Source: Pelecanus crispus (Eukaryota; Chordata; Aves; Pelecaniformes; Pelecanidae). Taken from it: a stretch of 64,000 nt of DNA. Below the pieces are notes generated by a model that was not told the origin of the DNA, did no database searches, and saw nothing but the letters and a program-made list of their open reading frames with translations. The stretch spans positions 2,058,372 through 2,122,371 of the forward strand of contig NC_134655.1 of NCBI RefSeq assembly GCF_030463565.1. The letters are read 5' to 3'. The first letter of the stretch is position 1; every line of letters begins with the position of its first letter. Position numbers and translations under genes: made by a program. This document shows, piece by piece, positions 23,669-35,500 of the stretch.

Positions 23669-24980
23669 ATGATGCCGTGGGTGTTTTAAAGATGATCTTG
23701 TGCTTAAGAATACAATCTTTCTTGTATTATTTGTGTGCGTGCTTGACAGTAATGCAGAGCTCTCATTTAATATTTCCTTATAGAAAAAACATTTACCCTT
23801 CAACTACAGATAACCTGGTCATTGCTTTTATTGTCAGTCCAGTCTTCTGAAGGAGACAATGCCCATGCATTCAGGATGTCTGTCTGTCTGTCAGTTCTGT
23901 CCCAGCTCTCCCCAACCCCTACGGCTTTTGAATCAGTTGCTGAAGTTGCGCTGGATCTGAGGTCCCAAACGCAGGACGTACCTACGCGTTCTGTGAAAAC
24001 CAGGGCTGCACAGAGGCGGCCGTCGCGCGCGGTGGGAGAGTGGGCTCTCCCCGGGGAGGAGGGTGAGGAGCAGACCCAGACTGACAACACGGACGTTCCA
24101 GAAGGGTTCCAGAGATGGGATTTTCAGACCACAGTCTTCCTTTGGATGTAAATAACTTACCTGGGGTTTCTGTCACTTAACATAGGAAACTTGGGCAGAA
24201 TTCCAGAGTTTGGACATCTGTAAGTGTTTGCCTCCTGACTCTTTTGTCAGCCGTCTCTGGGAATAATGATGGCTGTCAGTGCCTATATAAAAGGTGATGG
24301 AATATGGCTTGATGTAACGAGAGCAGGCTACGTGGGGCCCAAGCGACGCAAAGGTGCTGGGCAGCATGCCTTCACTCTTGACTGTACTTTTGTTCTGTCC
24401 TATTTAAATAAATAAGCGCAGACACCCAGGCTCTGATCCCTCGCGCATCCTGCTGAATGGCGCAGGGCTAGCAGAAAGTGGCAGTCACGAGGCGCTGCGT
24501 GGTGTTTCCTGACTCAAAATCTCCAGCTGCAGGAAAAATGTTGACTCCTCCAGAGGTCAGGAGCAGGAGATTCAAATGCCCTTCTGCCCTTGAGGCAGGA
24601 GTGCATGGAAAAAAAAAAAACCATTCAAACACCAACCCTAAATCCTCTGCAAATGTAATAGAGGAGATTGTAGCTTCTCTGCAGGTTTTGCAGTATATCC
24701 TGGGTATGGATCCAGTACATCCAGCGTACCCAGCGTATGTATATCCTGGCTGTGGGCTTCTGTACCGAGAGCAGAATGTCAGCCATTTCCCACATCGTCT
24801 CCACGATTTGTACCTGCCCTCTCCTGCCTCTGAAGCTAGCTGCAGGCTTCATCAGCTGCCAAAGAGGAGATATCAGGGATATCGGTGGGGTATTTTGGCG
24901 GTGTTGAGGTGTGTGTCAGTCCTTGCGACGGGCTGCCCCTTCCTGCGGGCAGTCAGCTCCGGGCGGCAGCCTCTTCGAAC

Positions 24981-25034
24981 GGCCTTGGCCAACTCCTTTC
25001 GATCTCCGCGTCGCCTCCGTAAAATGGGGAGAAC
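24981..25034 (-). repeat. MIR-like ancient SINE fragment
   Basis: GGCCTTGGCCAACTCCTTTC, then CGCCTCCGTAAAATGGGGAG, matches the reversed MIR pattern CTTGGGCAAGTCACTT...CTGTAAAATGGGGA. It lies inside the long chance frame at 24478-25254, which argues against that frame being a gene. Confidence 0.45.
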
Positions 25035-26000
25035 CATGTCGACATACGTGTCCCAGCGGGAGGAATCGGGAGGATTCAGTCCTGTTCCCAGTTGGCTGTG
25101 CACATCCCATATGCTATCGCCGCCTCTCCTAACCAGCGCCAGACAGACTGATCTCATCTACCCCGGTGTGGTGGGTGGCCGTATTGATGATGAACGCTTA
25201 ATGAGTGTCTTTTCTTTTCCAACTGTGCGGGGGGCTGTCGTTTCCTTGCTTTGACCAGAAAGTCAGGAAAAAACAAGGGGAGCGGGCAGGGGTTAGCGGG
25301 GAGCAGAGCGTGGGTGCCCGGGGGGGGGGATAACTCTGGGCCGGTGCAGCACTTTTCTGGGCTGGGAGGTTTTGATTTGGTGGGCAGGGGACTTAGTCTG
25401 CATGCGGAGAGCAGAGTGAGAACTTACTGCCCTTCAAACGTCTGCAAAATCCCCAGCCCCTTGCTGAGCGCGGAGACATGTGCTGGCTCTGCAGATTTGG
25501 GAGTCCCGTAGCGCAGGGGGTGAGGGTGACTGGCCACCGGCGGGTGGGCAGGGGTGCTGTGTGCCTGCGGGCACCCTCCCGAAGTTCTCGGAGCTCCCCC
25601 TTCCCTCCCCTCCACTCCCCTCCTGCAGAGTTTCAAAGCATAGCAAGGGGAAAAAAAAAAAAAAAAAAAGGACATCCCCCTCCTCTCAAATCCCTCGGTC
25701 TGTGACTGAAATAAATAACTACAGGTAGTGAGGAGGCTGCTAATAACGTGCTCTTGGCAGGCACGGGATTGCCGGGCTGAGGGATGTCTGACTGAAAGCT
25801 CCAGGCTAGGGTGGGGGTGGGGGGGCTTCTTTTTTTTCCTGCCAGCTCTCGCCAGGCAGTAGGGATTTTTTTTTTTTTTTCTTTTCTCCCCTCCCTGATA
25901 ATAAGGACATCATCAGAAGCAAGATGCAGTGGCTAAGGGATGGATCAGGAATGGTGAGTTCAGGTAGCTACGTCTTTCTCTTTTCCTCTTATTGCAGTAC

Positions 26001-27600
26001 TCAGATAGGGAAATAAGCCTCCGTCCTATCTCCTGACTCCTCCTTTACTCCCTGTCCTTGAAACCATTGATCACTCTGGAGCCATTTTATGGGCTCTGCG
26101 TTCCCAAACTGCTGAGGAAAAGAAGAAATTAAAAGAAAGGAGGGAGGGGGTGCATGCGTTGGGGCGTGGGAGGGGGGGGAGCGGCGCTTGGCAGGGGCTG
26201 GGGAGGTGGGTTTCCGTAGGGTGAACTGGTGGGGTTGTGGGGGAAAGCAAAGGATTTTCCAGGTGCTCGCATGTGGGGTGGAACAGCTGGGGGAGAGGAC
26301 CGACAGGAGAGGAGCACCGGAACAGGGACGCTGGCTGTCGGCAGCGCTGCCGCCACTGGGACCTGTCAGATCTGCCCCTTCTGTGGATGATGAGTTGCGG
26401 TGCAGGGGGAGCCTGAATTTGCTGCCGAGCCGGAGCGTCCCTGCCTTCGCTCGCATCAGACTGTAAAACACTCCTCTGAAGTGTAGAGGCTTCAGAAAAG
26501 CGGTTTAAACAGTGACAGCTCTGCTTCATTAAACAAAAAAAAAAAAAAAAAAAAAAGAAATACTGCCGATTTGCAGATGCCCTCGCTGTGCCTGGAGTAC
26601 AGCTCTGAGGGGCTGTATCTGCCAGGAGGGAAAGCGGGGAAGTTCCCCCACCTCGGCAAGCGTCTCTGGTTCTGTTTCAGAAACTTCCCCGTGAAGAGAT
26701 GTGGTTGTTACTGAGATACTCCTCCTCCTCCTCCCCAGCTCTCCCTCCTCGTACAGCTTTGCTTTGCAACGGCATTTCCCTCTGCTTTCCCCTCTCTGCG
26801 CTGGGCTGGGTTTTGCAGGGTTTTTTTTTGTTTTGTTTTGCCCTTCCCTGGGCATTTTCCATCCTGCGGGAAGCCTCGGGCCATCCCTCCGGGCTGGTCC
26901 GGTGGCACAGACCCGCTCTGGGTGGCTGGCAGCATCGGGCCGCTGCCGTCACCTGGCTCAGCCCCTGCGTTTCGGCTCCGGCGGGGGCCCCCGGCAGATG
27001 TTACTGGCAGCGGGGCGGATTTTGGAGCCAGCACAGAAATCGCTGCCCGTTCTCTCCTGATGCCTGGCCGCCAGCTCCGCGACGCCCTGCGCAGCTCGCT
27101 CCTGCCCTCCATCCCCTCTAAGACACTTACACAAACAGGAGCTTAATGGTTTACGCTTCTGAAAGGCTCCGAAGCTGGCGCTGGAAGCGTAGTGTGGGTG
27201 TGTAGACAGCAGCCTGCGGCAGATAGCGAATTTGTTTCGGGTCCTGTTTAAGGCTTGTCTACCACCTAGCAACAGTTTGGGGGTCTCGCTGCCTCCTCCC
27301 ACCCTCTGAGCACCCAGGCTTTTCCTTCCCCTCTGCCGCCCTGTCCCCGCACGCACGCCAGCGTAGCGCTTTTCCCCTCTCCGCCGGTGTCTAAGCAACA
27401 CAAATCGCCTTTCGCCCGTTTGCCGATTTACATTGTCGGAGATTACTACTCTGAAAGAAAAGTGGTGATGGAAAGCTGGATGTGGCTCTTTCATCCTTTT
27501 CTCCTTTCCTCCCGGGTGACTGCTGAGCTCTGGTGGGGAGGGGATGTGGTGCAGGGCAAACTGCTTTTCTAATTGACATAGCACAAGACTTGACACTTTC
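26001..27600. other. GC-rich gene-free patch
   Basis: GC-rich, with purine/pyrimidine asymmetry, A22 at 26535-26556 and (CTC)n near 26720-26737. Long frames on both strands (up to 212 codons at 26958-27596 minus) reflect the composition: they overlap antisense frames of equal size and none carries a domain I know. Confidence 0.45.
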
Positions 27601-27639
27601 TCGCCCTCTTATCTCTCCAGCTTCCTTTCTTGCTGCTGG

Positions 27640-27800
27640 CAATAAGGGAGACTTTGTTATTTTGTTCTGATTAGTCTAATCCTTTCCTTCTCTTAGAGAG
27701 AAATTATGGTGGTTGCTGAATAGCCTGTAATTTAAAATATTTTTTAGGGGAAAGTGAAACTCCAGTGATTGATTTTGCAGCAGGTTCTACCCAGGAATTT
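27640..27800. promoter_or_regulatory. Candidate conserved non-coding element
   Basis: Complex AT-rich sequence with TGATTAGTCTAATCC (close to a palindrome) and GTGATTGATTTTGCAG, which contains a PBX/HOX-like TGATTGAT. Motif evidence only. Confidence 0.25.
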
Positions 27801-28936
27801 CCCAATATTGCTCCTTCTAATAAGGGCAAAATGAGAGAGAGGGCTGCGGTTTCTGTACTTTATACAGCAATTTAACAACCTCAGCAGTATTTGAAGATAC
27901 TCCATGTATCTCTAGCTCATCTGAAAATAAGGTAAAAAATGATGACAAAACAGCAAAGCAGAACTGCACCAACTCAGATAAACCCGGCAGAGATCTTTTG
28001 CAGTCGCTTGCGAGTGAGGAGCCTGGTTCCCCGGGGACGGGTGGCTGCGGTCCAAGCGATTTGACGGGCAGACGGCTGGGAGCGCCGGGCTGCTGGGAGC
28101 GCTCTTACGGCTGCGCTGCGAAGCCGAGGTCCTGGTGACGCTTGGTCCGTACCAAATTCCGCTCTCTTTTTGCAAGACAAGGCATATTGGTCCAGATGTC
28201 CTGGCCAAATGCCAATGCAGATAGCTAACGCAGATTTTGCCTGCTGTTCCCATTTGGTAAGTTACTTTAATTTTTAGTACTTAAAGTGTTGGATCATATT
28301 GGTGTACTCTGCTAAATAAATGAGTTATTCCACACCAGAAGTAGTTCAATTTCAGCAAGTCAGGGTGAATATTATCATCTCGGTCTACTGGCTAAAATGT
28401 GCTGCCGAAATAGAAAATGGCTCAGTTTGCTCCTCAGCGAAGGTTGGCTGATCCAGTCACACACATGAAGCTGCCTACCATACGGTGAAGAACCTCAGCC
28501 TTTCATCTAGAGCAACACTGGACCAATTTTCATGAGCGCTGAGCCTCTATTATGGCTTTTCAGCTGTCTTTTTGTTACTCTGGTATTATTTTCTGTGTGT
28601 CTACTGAAGAACAGCAATAGAAATTTATTTTGGGTAGCGTCCCTGGACTTTGTTCTGCTCAGGCACGTTGGTCTAAACCTGGGTTTTAGACTGATTTCTC
28701 AGAAGTTCTGCACAGCACTGATTTATTGAAAGTGCTGTTTTCTATTGTTCTCAGCGCTGGGTTGGGTTAAAGAATCGAGCCCGCTCCCTTTCAGGGTTAC
28801 TCATCTCTAAGAAGGATGTCACTAGTATTTTACAAGTGATAGTACCTTTTGTTCTCATGGCAGGTGGCTCTTTATTTCTAAATCAGCCCCTCAAACCTAG
28901 CTATTATTCCATAATATGAAGCTGCCAGGGCTGCTC
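27801..28936. other. Gene-free DNA
   Basis: No gene called. A possible 80-nt exon (28177-28256) with an AAG acceptor and a GTAAGT donor is open in one frame. It has no recognised peptide and I do not call it. A T18 run follows at 28937-28954. Confidence 0.45.
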
Positions 28937-28974
28937 TTTTTTTTTTTTTTTTTTCCTTTGCACGTGTTGCTTTC

Positions 28975-29225
28975 CGATTTTTAAACAATTAATCTTTTGC
29001 CAATTATGCTAGCATCCCATGAGGGTATTCTACATGCTTCATTGGTACTAAGTTGCTAAACTCTGCTAGTATCTGTTTCTAACCCAGAAAGATGAAACTA
29101 ATTGTCACTGGTAGTGATGTGAATAAATCTACGCATCTGATTGGCATTGTAAGTACGATGATTATTTGGTTAGGCGTTCTTCACAGAGAATATTGATCCG
29201 GCATGATAATCAAATGAGGTGGTTT
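28975..29225. promoter_or_regulatory. Candidate conserved non-coding element, homeodomain-rich
   Basis: Dense homeodomain-like cores (AACAATTAATC, CCAATTATGCTAGC, AAACTAATTGTCAC, GATGATTATTTGG, TGATAATCAAATGAGG) lie in complex sequence without simple repeats or open frames. This is the most enhancer-like tract in the first half of the window. Conservation is inferred and not seen. Confidence 0.33.
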
Positions 29226-29359
29226 AAATCACGCCATAATACAGCCCTTTCTGGAATAGGTTTTTTTTTTTTTATCTGACAAGGACAGAGATTTTCCCCA
29301 AGCCTTTGGCTGTGTTGCAGGACAGACAAGCATGCATCTTCCTTGGTATTTCCTCACAC

Positions 29360-29446
29360 AGGGTCGAATTCTGGGCTTAATGTTGTGCCTGTGAAAGTCA
29401 AAGCGAGTGCGGCCATTCGCTTCAATAGACACAGAGTCCCAGTCTT
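29360..29446 (+). repeat. Remnant of an ancient amniote interspersed repeat
   Basis: GGGTCGAATTCTGGGCTTAA ... GCCATTCGCTTCAATAGACA resembles the amniote motif GGTCAAATTCTG...CCATTGACTTCAATGGAGTTACAC. It is diverged by many substitutions. The family name is uncertain. Confidence 0.4.
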
Positions 29447-31394
29447 GGTTTTTTTACTGGCATATATAGCCATATTTTTACAGTGCGCATTGTTCAAATA
29501 TTTAAAATCAATCTGTTGTTGATATTCTACATTTCTGTCATAAACAAAAAGTAAGCTATTGTAAATCATCACAACTTAGAGTATGTTGAAAAGGAATTCA
29601 GTGAACGAAAGGGCCAAATACTGCAAGTGGTGGAGATGTTTATGAGCACGGCAGTTCAGCAGCCAGAAACTTTCTCACATTTTTCCTTACTGATTCTTCT
29701 CCACTTGTCAGTCTGCAAAGCATGGGATATTTAAAGTACAAAGATTCTTTACACTCCATAATCCTAAAAAGCTCAATGTGAAGTCAGGAAAAGAGAAGTG
29801 GCAGCAAGCAGTTTTGGTCTGATTTTCGGTTTTGAAAGTTTGCATAAGCAAATGCAGCTGGTGGAGAGAAGCCAGGCCAGGATGGGGTGGGAAAAGGATC
29901 TTGGCAGTATCCAGGCATTGGGGAAAAATGGGACTTAAGAGGCCCGGAGCGCCCTGAACTCCCACAGAGATCAAAGGGAACAGGGAGCGCCCAGCTCGCC
30001 GCTGATCGAGCGCGTTGCAATGAGGCACCCGGGGAAGCCGCGGTGACCTGCCGAGCGGTTTGGGTGTCCCGCAGGGATGCTGTCTGGTCTGTCATCTCCG
30101 TACCCTGCAGCCTCAGCAAGGGGAGCCTTCTTCCATGAAAGAGTGGCGTATTGCAAGTTTGCTCCTGTTCATCCTGGGATCTGTTGTCGCTGGAGGTTGA
30201 TACTTGGGTTGAATGGGCTCTGCGTGCACTGGAGAATTGTGTGTGTGCTGCAGTGCCGTAGAGCTCCCAGAGCCTTAAGTCAGTCCCACCAAATGCATTT
30301 CTTTGTGGGATTTTTCTCACGCAGATAGTTTCTGCTCTGTTTTCCTTTTCACTCTTGGTTTGGGGCTTCTTTAATCTTTTAGTTATAGCCTCCTACTAGC
30401 GTTGCTATAAGAGTACACGACCAACGTCCAGGTTACGAAAGAGCTGATGTTATGGTAAATAGAAATATTTGCATAAATAGCTGATATGTGCTGATGACTG
30501 CCCTTGTGTCAATCCCAAGAGCGGCCAGGAGGAGGCCTGGCTCTCGCCCCACGTGCAAACCATGGCTCTGTGCCCCAGTTCCTACCTGCTGGGTAACGGA
30601 CATGCCGATAACTTCTCTGCCTCCTGAGATACGTCCCGATGATTCATCGGGGATGTCTGGAAAACCCTCTGAGACCATTGCTTGGAGGGCGCCGTAGAAA
30701 TGTGAAGCGGTATTTGGCGGAGCGTCGAGCAGGATGCGCTCGCTGGGAAGCCGCACGCACCGTGTGGTCGCACAGTCCGTCTGTCCCTCCTGCGTTCGGG
30801 GTTTTGGTGTTGGAGCACGGCAGGCTTTGTAAACGGCAGTGGTTTTTTTAACTGCTAAGAACCTGATTTCCTCGTACCTAGTCAAATGGTTTTTCTTTTT
30901 TTTTAAACACTTCTTGAAAAATCTCTGAAATGCTTCAAGCTAACATCTTAATGTATTTATGACATTAGCTGCTTCTGCTCCAGAACGGTTGCTCTGAATC
31001 TCGTTGAGCCTGGCTGTTATTTTGAACATGACTAATTCCCGGAGTGACTAAGCTCTTAGATAATAGGAAAAATTCATCAAGTTATCTCGGTCTCCGATAG
31101 TTTCTATTGTTATGAAAAGACGTCTTATGGAAAAATAAATAAATAAAGTTGCCTATTATGTAACGTGGGCAGGGAGAGGAAAGCCAAGGATTGTTAGGGA
31201 ATGGCTCGAGTCTCGTGTCTGGGAGCCAGCTTCAGGCTGTGCAGTCTCTAACGTGGTCTAGTAGGAGGGCGTGGGTGAGAAGTCAAGTCCCGTTGCTGGT
31301 CCGGAGCTCTGGTGAACTCCCGCTGAACCCAAAGAGTTTTTGTGCACAAAGAGTTCATGTGCACAAGTGCTCTGTTCAGAGGGGATCCCAACTT
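29447..31394. other. Gene-free DNA
   Basis: No gene recognised. Minus-strand frames of 178 codons (29784-30320) and 150 codons (30433-30885) lack domains and overlap plus-strand frames. (AAAT)n-like sequence occurs near 31130-31148. The sequence GTGCACAA appears twice just before the CR1 copy. Confidence 0.5.
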
Positions 31395-31760
31395 CTATTA
31401 CCTGAAAGGAGGTTGTAGTGAGGTGGGTGTTGGTCTCTTCTCCCAAGTAGCTAGCGATAGGACAAGAGGAAATGGGCTCAAGCTGCGCCAGGGGAGGTTT
31501 AGGCTGGAAATTAGGAAAAATTTCTTTACGGAAAGGGTGGTCAGGCATTGGAACAGGCTGCCCAGAGAGGTGGTGGAGTCACCATCCCTGGAGGCGTTTA
31601 AAAAACGGGTAGATGTGGCACTTCGGGATATGGTTTAGTCTGGTCTACCCTTGATTAGTCTAGAGTGGGCTTGGTAGTGTAGGTTAATGGTTGGACTAGA
31701 TGATCTTAAAGGTCTTTTCCAACCTAGATGATTCTATGATTCTATGATTCTATGATTCTG
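31395..31760 (+). mobile_element. CR1 LINE, 5'-truncated 3' end
   Basis: A characteristic CR1 3' region: the segment from TACCTGAAAGGAGG through GGAACAGGCTGCCCAGAGAG to TGGTTGGACTAGATGATCTT, then CTTTTCCAACCTAGATG, ending in three full ATTCTATG octamers (31731-31754) plus a partial unit. It is truncated at the 5' end, as most CR1 insertions are, and has no target duplication, as usual for this LINE. It contains the C-terminal end of the ORF2 frame plus the 3' UTR. A dense CpG island starts about 100 bp beyond it. Confidence 0.95.
31396..31638 (+). pseudogene. C-terminal fragment of CR1 ORF2 (reverse transcriptase protein)
   Basis: This is the last 80 codons of the CR1 ORF2 polyprotein (endonuclease and reverse transcriptase), downstream of all catalytic domains. 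The frame is open from the truncation point to a TAG at 31636-31638. Recognisable pieces are [36 protein letters not shown] and [19 protein letters not shown], the usual avian CR1 terminus. Lack of frameshifts suggests a relatively young copy, but with no endonuclease or polymerase it cannot be active. An ATG upstream at 31342 extends the frame into unrelated flanking sequence by chance. Confidence 0.9.
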
Positions 31761-31865
31761 CCTCCCCAGCTCTGCCATGCTACAGAATTCCTTGCGTTTA
31801 ACCCAAGATAATGTTGGGCACGCAGGAAATTACACCGCACCTTCTCTGCTGTAGTTGGTTGCAGA

Positions 31866-32240
31866 CCGAAGCGCTCGGAACTCCCGAAATGCCGTCTTTC
31901 GGATAGCACGGTGAACCTCGGCTCTGTCCCAGCGCGGCTCTGCGTTGGCGTTGCTGATTAACCATGCGGAAGTGCAATTTGTGCTTCTCGAAGAAGCCAA
32001 CGCCACGCCAGGTTCTCTTCTGCGCCCGTTGTGTTTAACCCGTGTCCTCCGGCAGGCAGGTTTATCCGTGTGATCCCGCACAGCGAGCGTCCCTTTGGCT
32101 CGCTGCGGGCGCGCGTTGTCAGGAGCGGTCGGCAGGAGGGCAGCGCTGGTCGTTCCTGGGAGGCTGTTGGATGGCGTCAGACGGGGACCGCAGCCCGTGC
32201 TAGCTCTCGCTGCAAGCGATCCCACCGACTCGGGGGGGAA
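31866..32240. promoter_or_regulatory. CpG island without an obvious gene
   Basis: By eye I count about 41 CpG dinucleotides in 375 bp, at or above the number expected from base composition. That implies long-term lack of germline methylation, as at promoters. The sharp start is about 100 bp after the CR1 tail. No convincing first exon or start codon is visible, so it may be a promoter of a non-coding transcript or an orphan island. Confidence 0.5.
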
Positions 32241-32319
32241 TAGGAAATGAAAGCCTATTGGCATTCGTTTGCCTCATTTGGAGGAAAAAAAAGAAAGAAA
32301 AAAGCTATAAACTTTTTTT

Positions 32320-32560
32320 TTCCCCCTTTTTAACACTGATATTACTGCTGATAAAAATGAGCGGTTTATCTTTGATTCATACATCTACTGATATCCAGCT
32401 GGAATTCCTACTTCATTAGGTTGTCTTGCATCATTTTCTTCATTAAAAGAGTGCCAGATTCAATAGGCTGTTCCCTCTCCTTTTTTTTTTGGAAGGCAGA
32501 GAGAGGGGGAGGAAATGATTTATATGAAATACATCTAATTCTCTAGGTTAATTTGTGTGA
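32320..32560. promoter_or_regulatory. Candidate conserved non-coding element
   Basis: Complex AT-rich sequence right after the CpG island, with GATATTACTGCTGATAAAAA, TCATACATCTACTGATATCC and CTTCATTAGG segments. No coding frame. It looks like regulatory DNA, by appearance only. Confidence 0.25.
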
Positions 32561-35500
32561 AGAACATGAGACCCATGGGTCAGCTTCTTAATAAGATGGT
32601 TTTTTCTTTACTCAATATCTTCGCAAGAAATCTAGTGAAGCCAAAGTCAACAGTGTCACGGAAGGGATATGAGGAGGCCTGCAAGGAGCTGCTGGTGATT
32701 TCTTTCCATCCTCATCCTTCTTGCACAAAGCAGGGCCGTGGCTTCCGCTCCCATCTGCCACAGCGTTGTATCCTGACCCTCCGTAAGTCATGGGACTGTG
32801 CCTGGGCTCAACTTTCCTAATATACACGTGGTGGCTAATTTCCTATTTCCCGCAGAGTAAGCTCAGGCTGACAGAGCAGCAGTAAAAAGTTGAATAACAA
32901 GTCCCAGGTTGTGTGCTGCGTCAGGACTTTCAAATTCTTTTGTATTTCTCATGGTGCACAGGGGCAGGGCCCGATTTGGCCGTGCCCATAGGCAGAGCTG
33001 ATGATAATCTGTTCGGTGGAGAGGGGACAGTCCTCGTGCAGGAGCGCTGCTCATTAGCCCCATGCTTTCTGCACCGTCAGTCGATAAAGGCACAAAGCAG
33101 AACCAGAAACTTTTTTTTCTTCTTTTCTGCCTTTTCCTCTGTGTAGTTTCTGACATTGCTGTTTAGTATGTGCATCATAGATCACAGCATTTCCATTCTG
33201 CCCGGCATCTCACTCTTGCGCTGCTAATTGCTGGACCTCTGCAGGTTTAGGCAGATGAAAATACTCTCTGGGATTGGCTTTTTAACTGCATAGGGAACGT
33301 GATGCATTGGATTTTGAAGGACCTTCCTGTGTTGTGGCAAAGCTGAAATACACCCTTTGATTTTTCATGGTGAAGAGCTTTCTCTTCTCTGTGTCTGTGC
33401 AGCTCTCTTTCTCAGGGACCACACTGGGGATGCTGACCCTGGATTTAGTAAGGTAGTTTCTAGTGGGTGATGATTTTTTTTTTTTTTCCCACTTACCACT
33501 TTGTCTGGGCACGTGTTGATGTGAAGGTCTCTGTAATTTAATTTCAGAAATGAGAGCAGAGGCACTGGAGTTCCTGTAAGAGTGCCTGGAGGGAGCAGTG
33601 GAAGGAGGGGACTTGTCTTGGATTTTTCTGCAGTTTGGGCTTTGGGTTTTTTAGTCTTGTTTCCAAGCTCAACTGCAAGCCTGGAAGCCTGAGAAGTAAA
33701 TTTAAGAAGTAAATGTCGATGTATTTTTAGGCCTTTTTTTTTTCCAGACAAGAGAGAGCTTACGTAAGGTTAGAATGAGTATCTGAATTTGATGGGTCAT
33801 CTTTTAGACTGAACTTTCGCGGTCCCTGAAGTCTTTTGTGTGACCAGGGTAATTGGTGTTACCACATCTGATTTCTGCTGGTACTGAGGGTTTGGGTTTT
33901 TTTTTTTTTTTCTTTTCTTTTTCAAAATTGGGAGTCTAAGGATGCTTCTAGAGTACAGGCTGGGGTGTGGAGCAGATGCAAGGAGAAGAGAAAGCGCTTG
34001 CAACATGATTGCCAGGGGCAAGGGATTTTAGTCTGTCTTAATGCTTTAAGTTGAAATAAACTTAAAAATAGAAGTTTTGTTTTTCTTACTGCAATCCAGA
34101 CAAGCACAATGGAATCAGCCCCCCCAGACAGGCTCGCTCTCCGTGCCCTTTGCAGCATGATTTGTATAGCGTTACAGAAGCTACGACCGCTGCCCGTATC
34201 AGTACGTCGCTCCTTGCTGCAGCGCAGCCGCTGCTGGGGTGGAGCCTCGCAGGTGCGTACGCGTGGCGCGGCGCAGCAGGACGTTAGCAGGGACGCGCTA
34301 AGCCGCGCTCGGGTGCAGATGACACCCGGTCAGGGTGCTCTGGAAGAAACATCTGGGTGCATTATAAGACACCAGTGACAAGGCTTTGGCTTTATTTCCC
34401 CCATCACAGCATTGTGCAAGAGCTTCAATTCTTCAGCAGAGGAAAGAGCACCATCTGCTGAGATGCTGGCTCTGTTTGTAGGAGGAACCAGGATTAATTG
34501 AGGTCTCCAGATGTGGTCCAAGGCCAGCCTTGGTTAGCATCTGACATGTCACTGCTGCCCTTTGCTCAAGGGGTTAAGACCTGTTTATGTGGAACGTGGT
34601 TGGTTTTCAAGAAGGTGGTTAACCAGGGCTGGGGCACGAGTCCATCGCAGCCTCCCTGGCCTACCTTTGATCGTTGTCTGGCTGTTAGTATTAAATGAAA
34701 TGGTTATAAAGAAATCAATCTCTACACTGGGGACACAATTCTGTTGTCTATCTCTTCTTGTTCTCTGGGATAAAGTTAGAACTGGTGAAGAATGGGCAAG
34801 AGTTCACCTACTACAGCTTGCCCGAGCTCTGTGTGTCTTTGTATATGGTACGTATACCAAGGGTGAAGCTGTGGAGGTCAATGTGATGCTTCCCATCTTT
34901 TGGTGAAATTCTCATTTTTCTTTTTCGTGGAATGCTTAGAGCAGTGACTCAGAGATGCTCAGGTCCGTCCCCATAGCCTCTGAGCTGTGTGTAATGCTCT
35001 TGGCCACTTGGGCATGCAGGTTGAGCAGTGTGAAACTCAACCTCTGGCAGTGGCCCTATTTTCTCTAAACATTGCAAAACTGGGCTTGAAAACTTAACTT
35101 ATTCTCTTTTCCAGCACTCTTAGCCTTGCTACAAGAGCAGCTTGCTTCACAGGTCTTGCTCTGCCGTCTTCCCCATCCACTTTCTCTCCCATTTCACTGC
35201 TTTGCAGGCTCTCAACTCAGCCTTTTCTTACAGAGTTCTTGCTCTGAAGTTTGTTTATGCCTCACCAGCTTTTAAGATCATCGTCTTGTCCTTGCCCACC
35301 TCTCCTTCTTTCCCCTTTGTCTTTCTGCAATTGTATTTTTTATTAGTTCTGTAAACTGAACCGTTTGCTTGTCTAGCTGCGCTGTGAATTTGCTGAAGCG
35401 GGTTGCGCAGTTAATGTGGCAGATGCTGGAGGAAGCTGCACTTGTTGCAGCCACCCCACCACTTTGTTTTCTTGTTTGTCTCTCTCGTAGAGGACGCTCG

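Larger units (their letters stand above)
22761..26000. other. Gene-free DNA with microsatellites
   Basis: It holds (CCT)n at 23536-23550, (TGTC)n at 23877-23892, A19 at 25651-25669 and T-rich runs near 25867. A 258-codon open frame at 24478-25254 is the longest in the window. It contains a MIR-like segment and has no domain, so I do not call it a gene. Confidence 0.5.

Noticed and set aside
24478-25254. Longest open frame of the window (258 codons, plus)
   Set aside because: No recognisable domain, contains a MIR-like fragment (24981-25034), overlaps antisense frames and has no splice or promoter context. Its GC-rich composition explains its length.
26958-27596. 212-codon frame (minus)
   Set aside because: GC-rich patch with long frames on both strands. 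No domain or splice signal was found.
28177-28256. 80-nt block with AAG acceptor and GTAAGT donor
   Set aside because: Weak acceptor, open in only one frame, peptide not recognised. Judged a chance pair of splice signals.
29784-30320. 178-codon frame (minus)
   Set aside because: No recognisable motif, and overlaps plus-strand frames. Treated as chance.
33498-33751. Minus-strand frame ending at an AAAGTG/GTAAGT donor
   Set aside because: No adequate acceptor defines a plausible exon, and the peptide is lysine/proline-rich low-complexity sequence.
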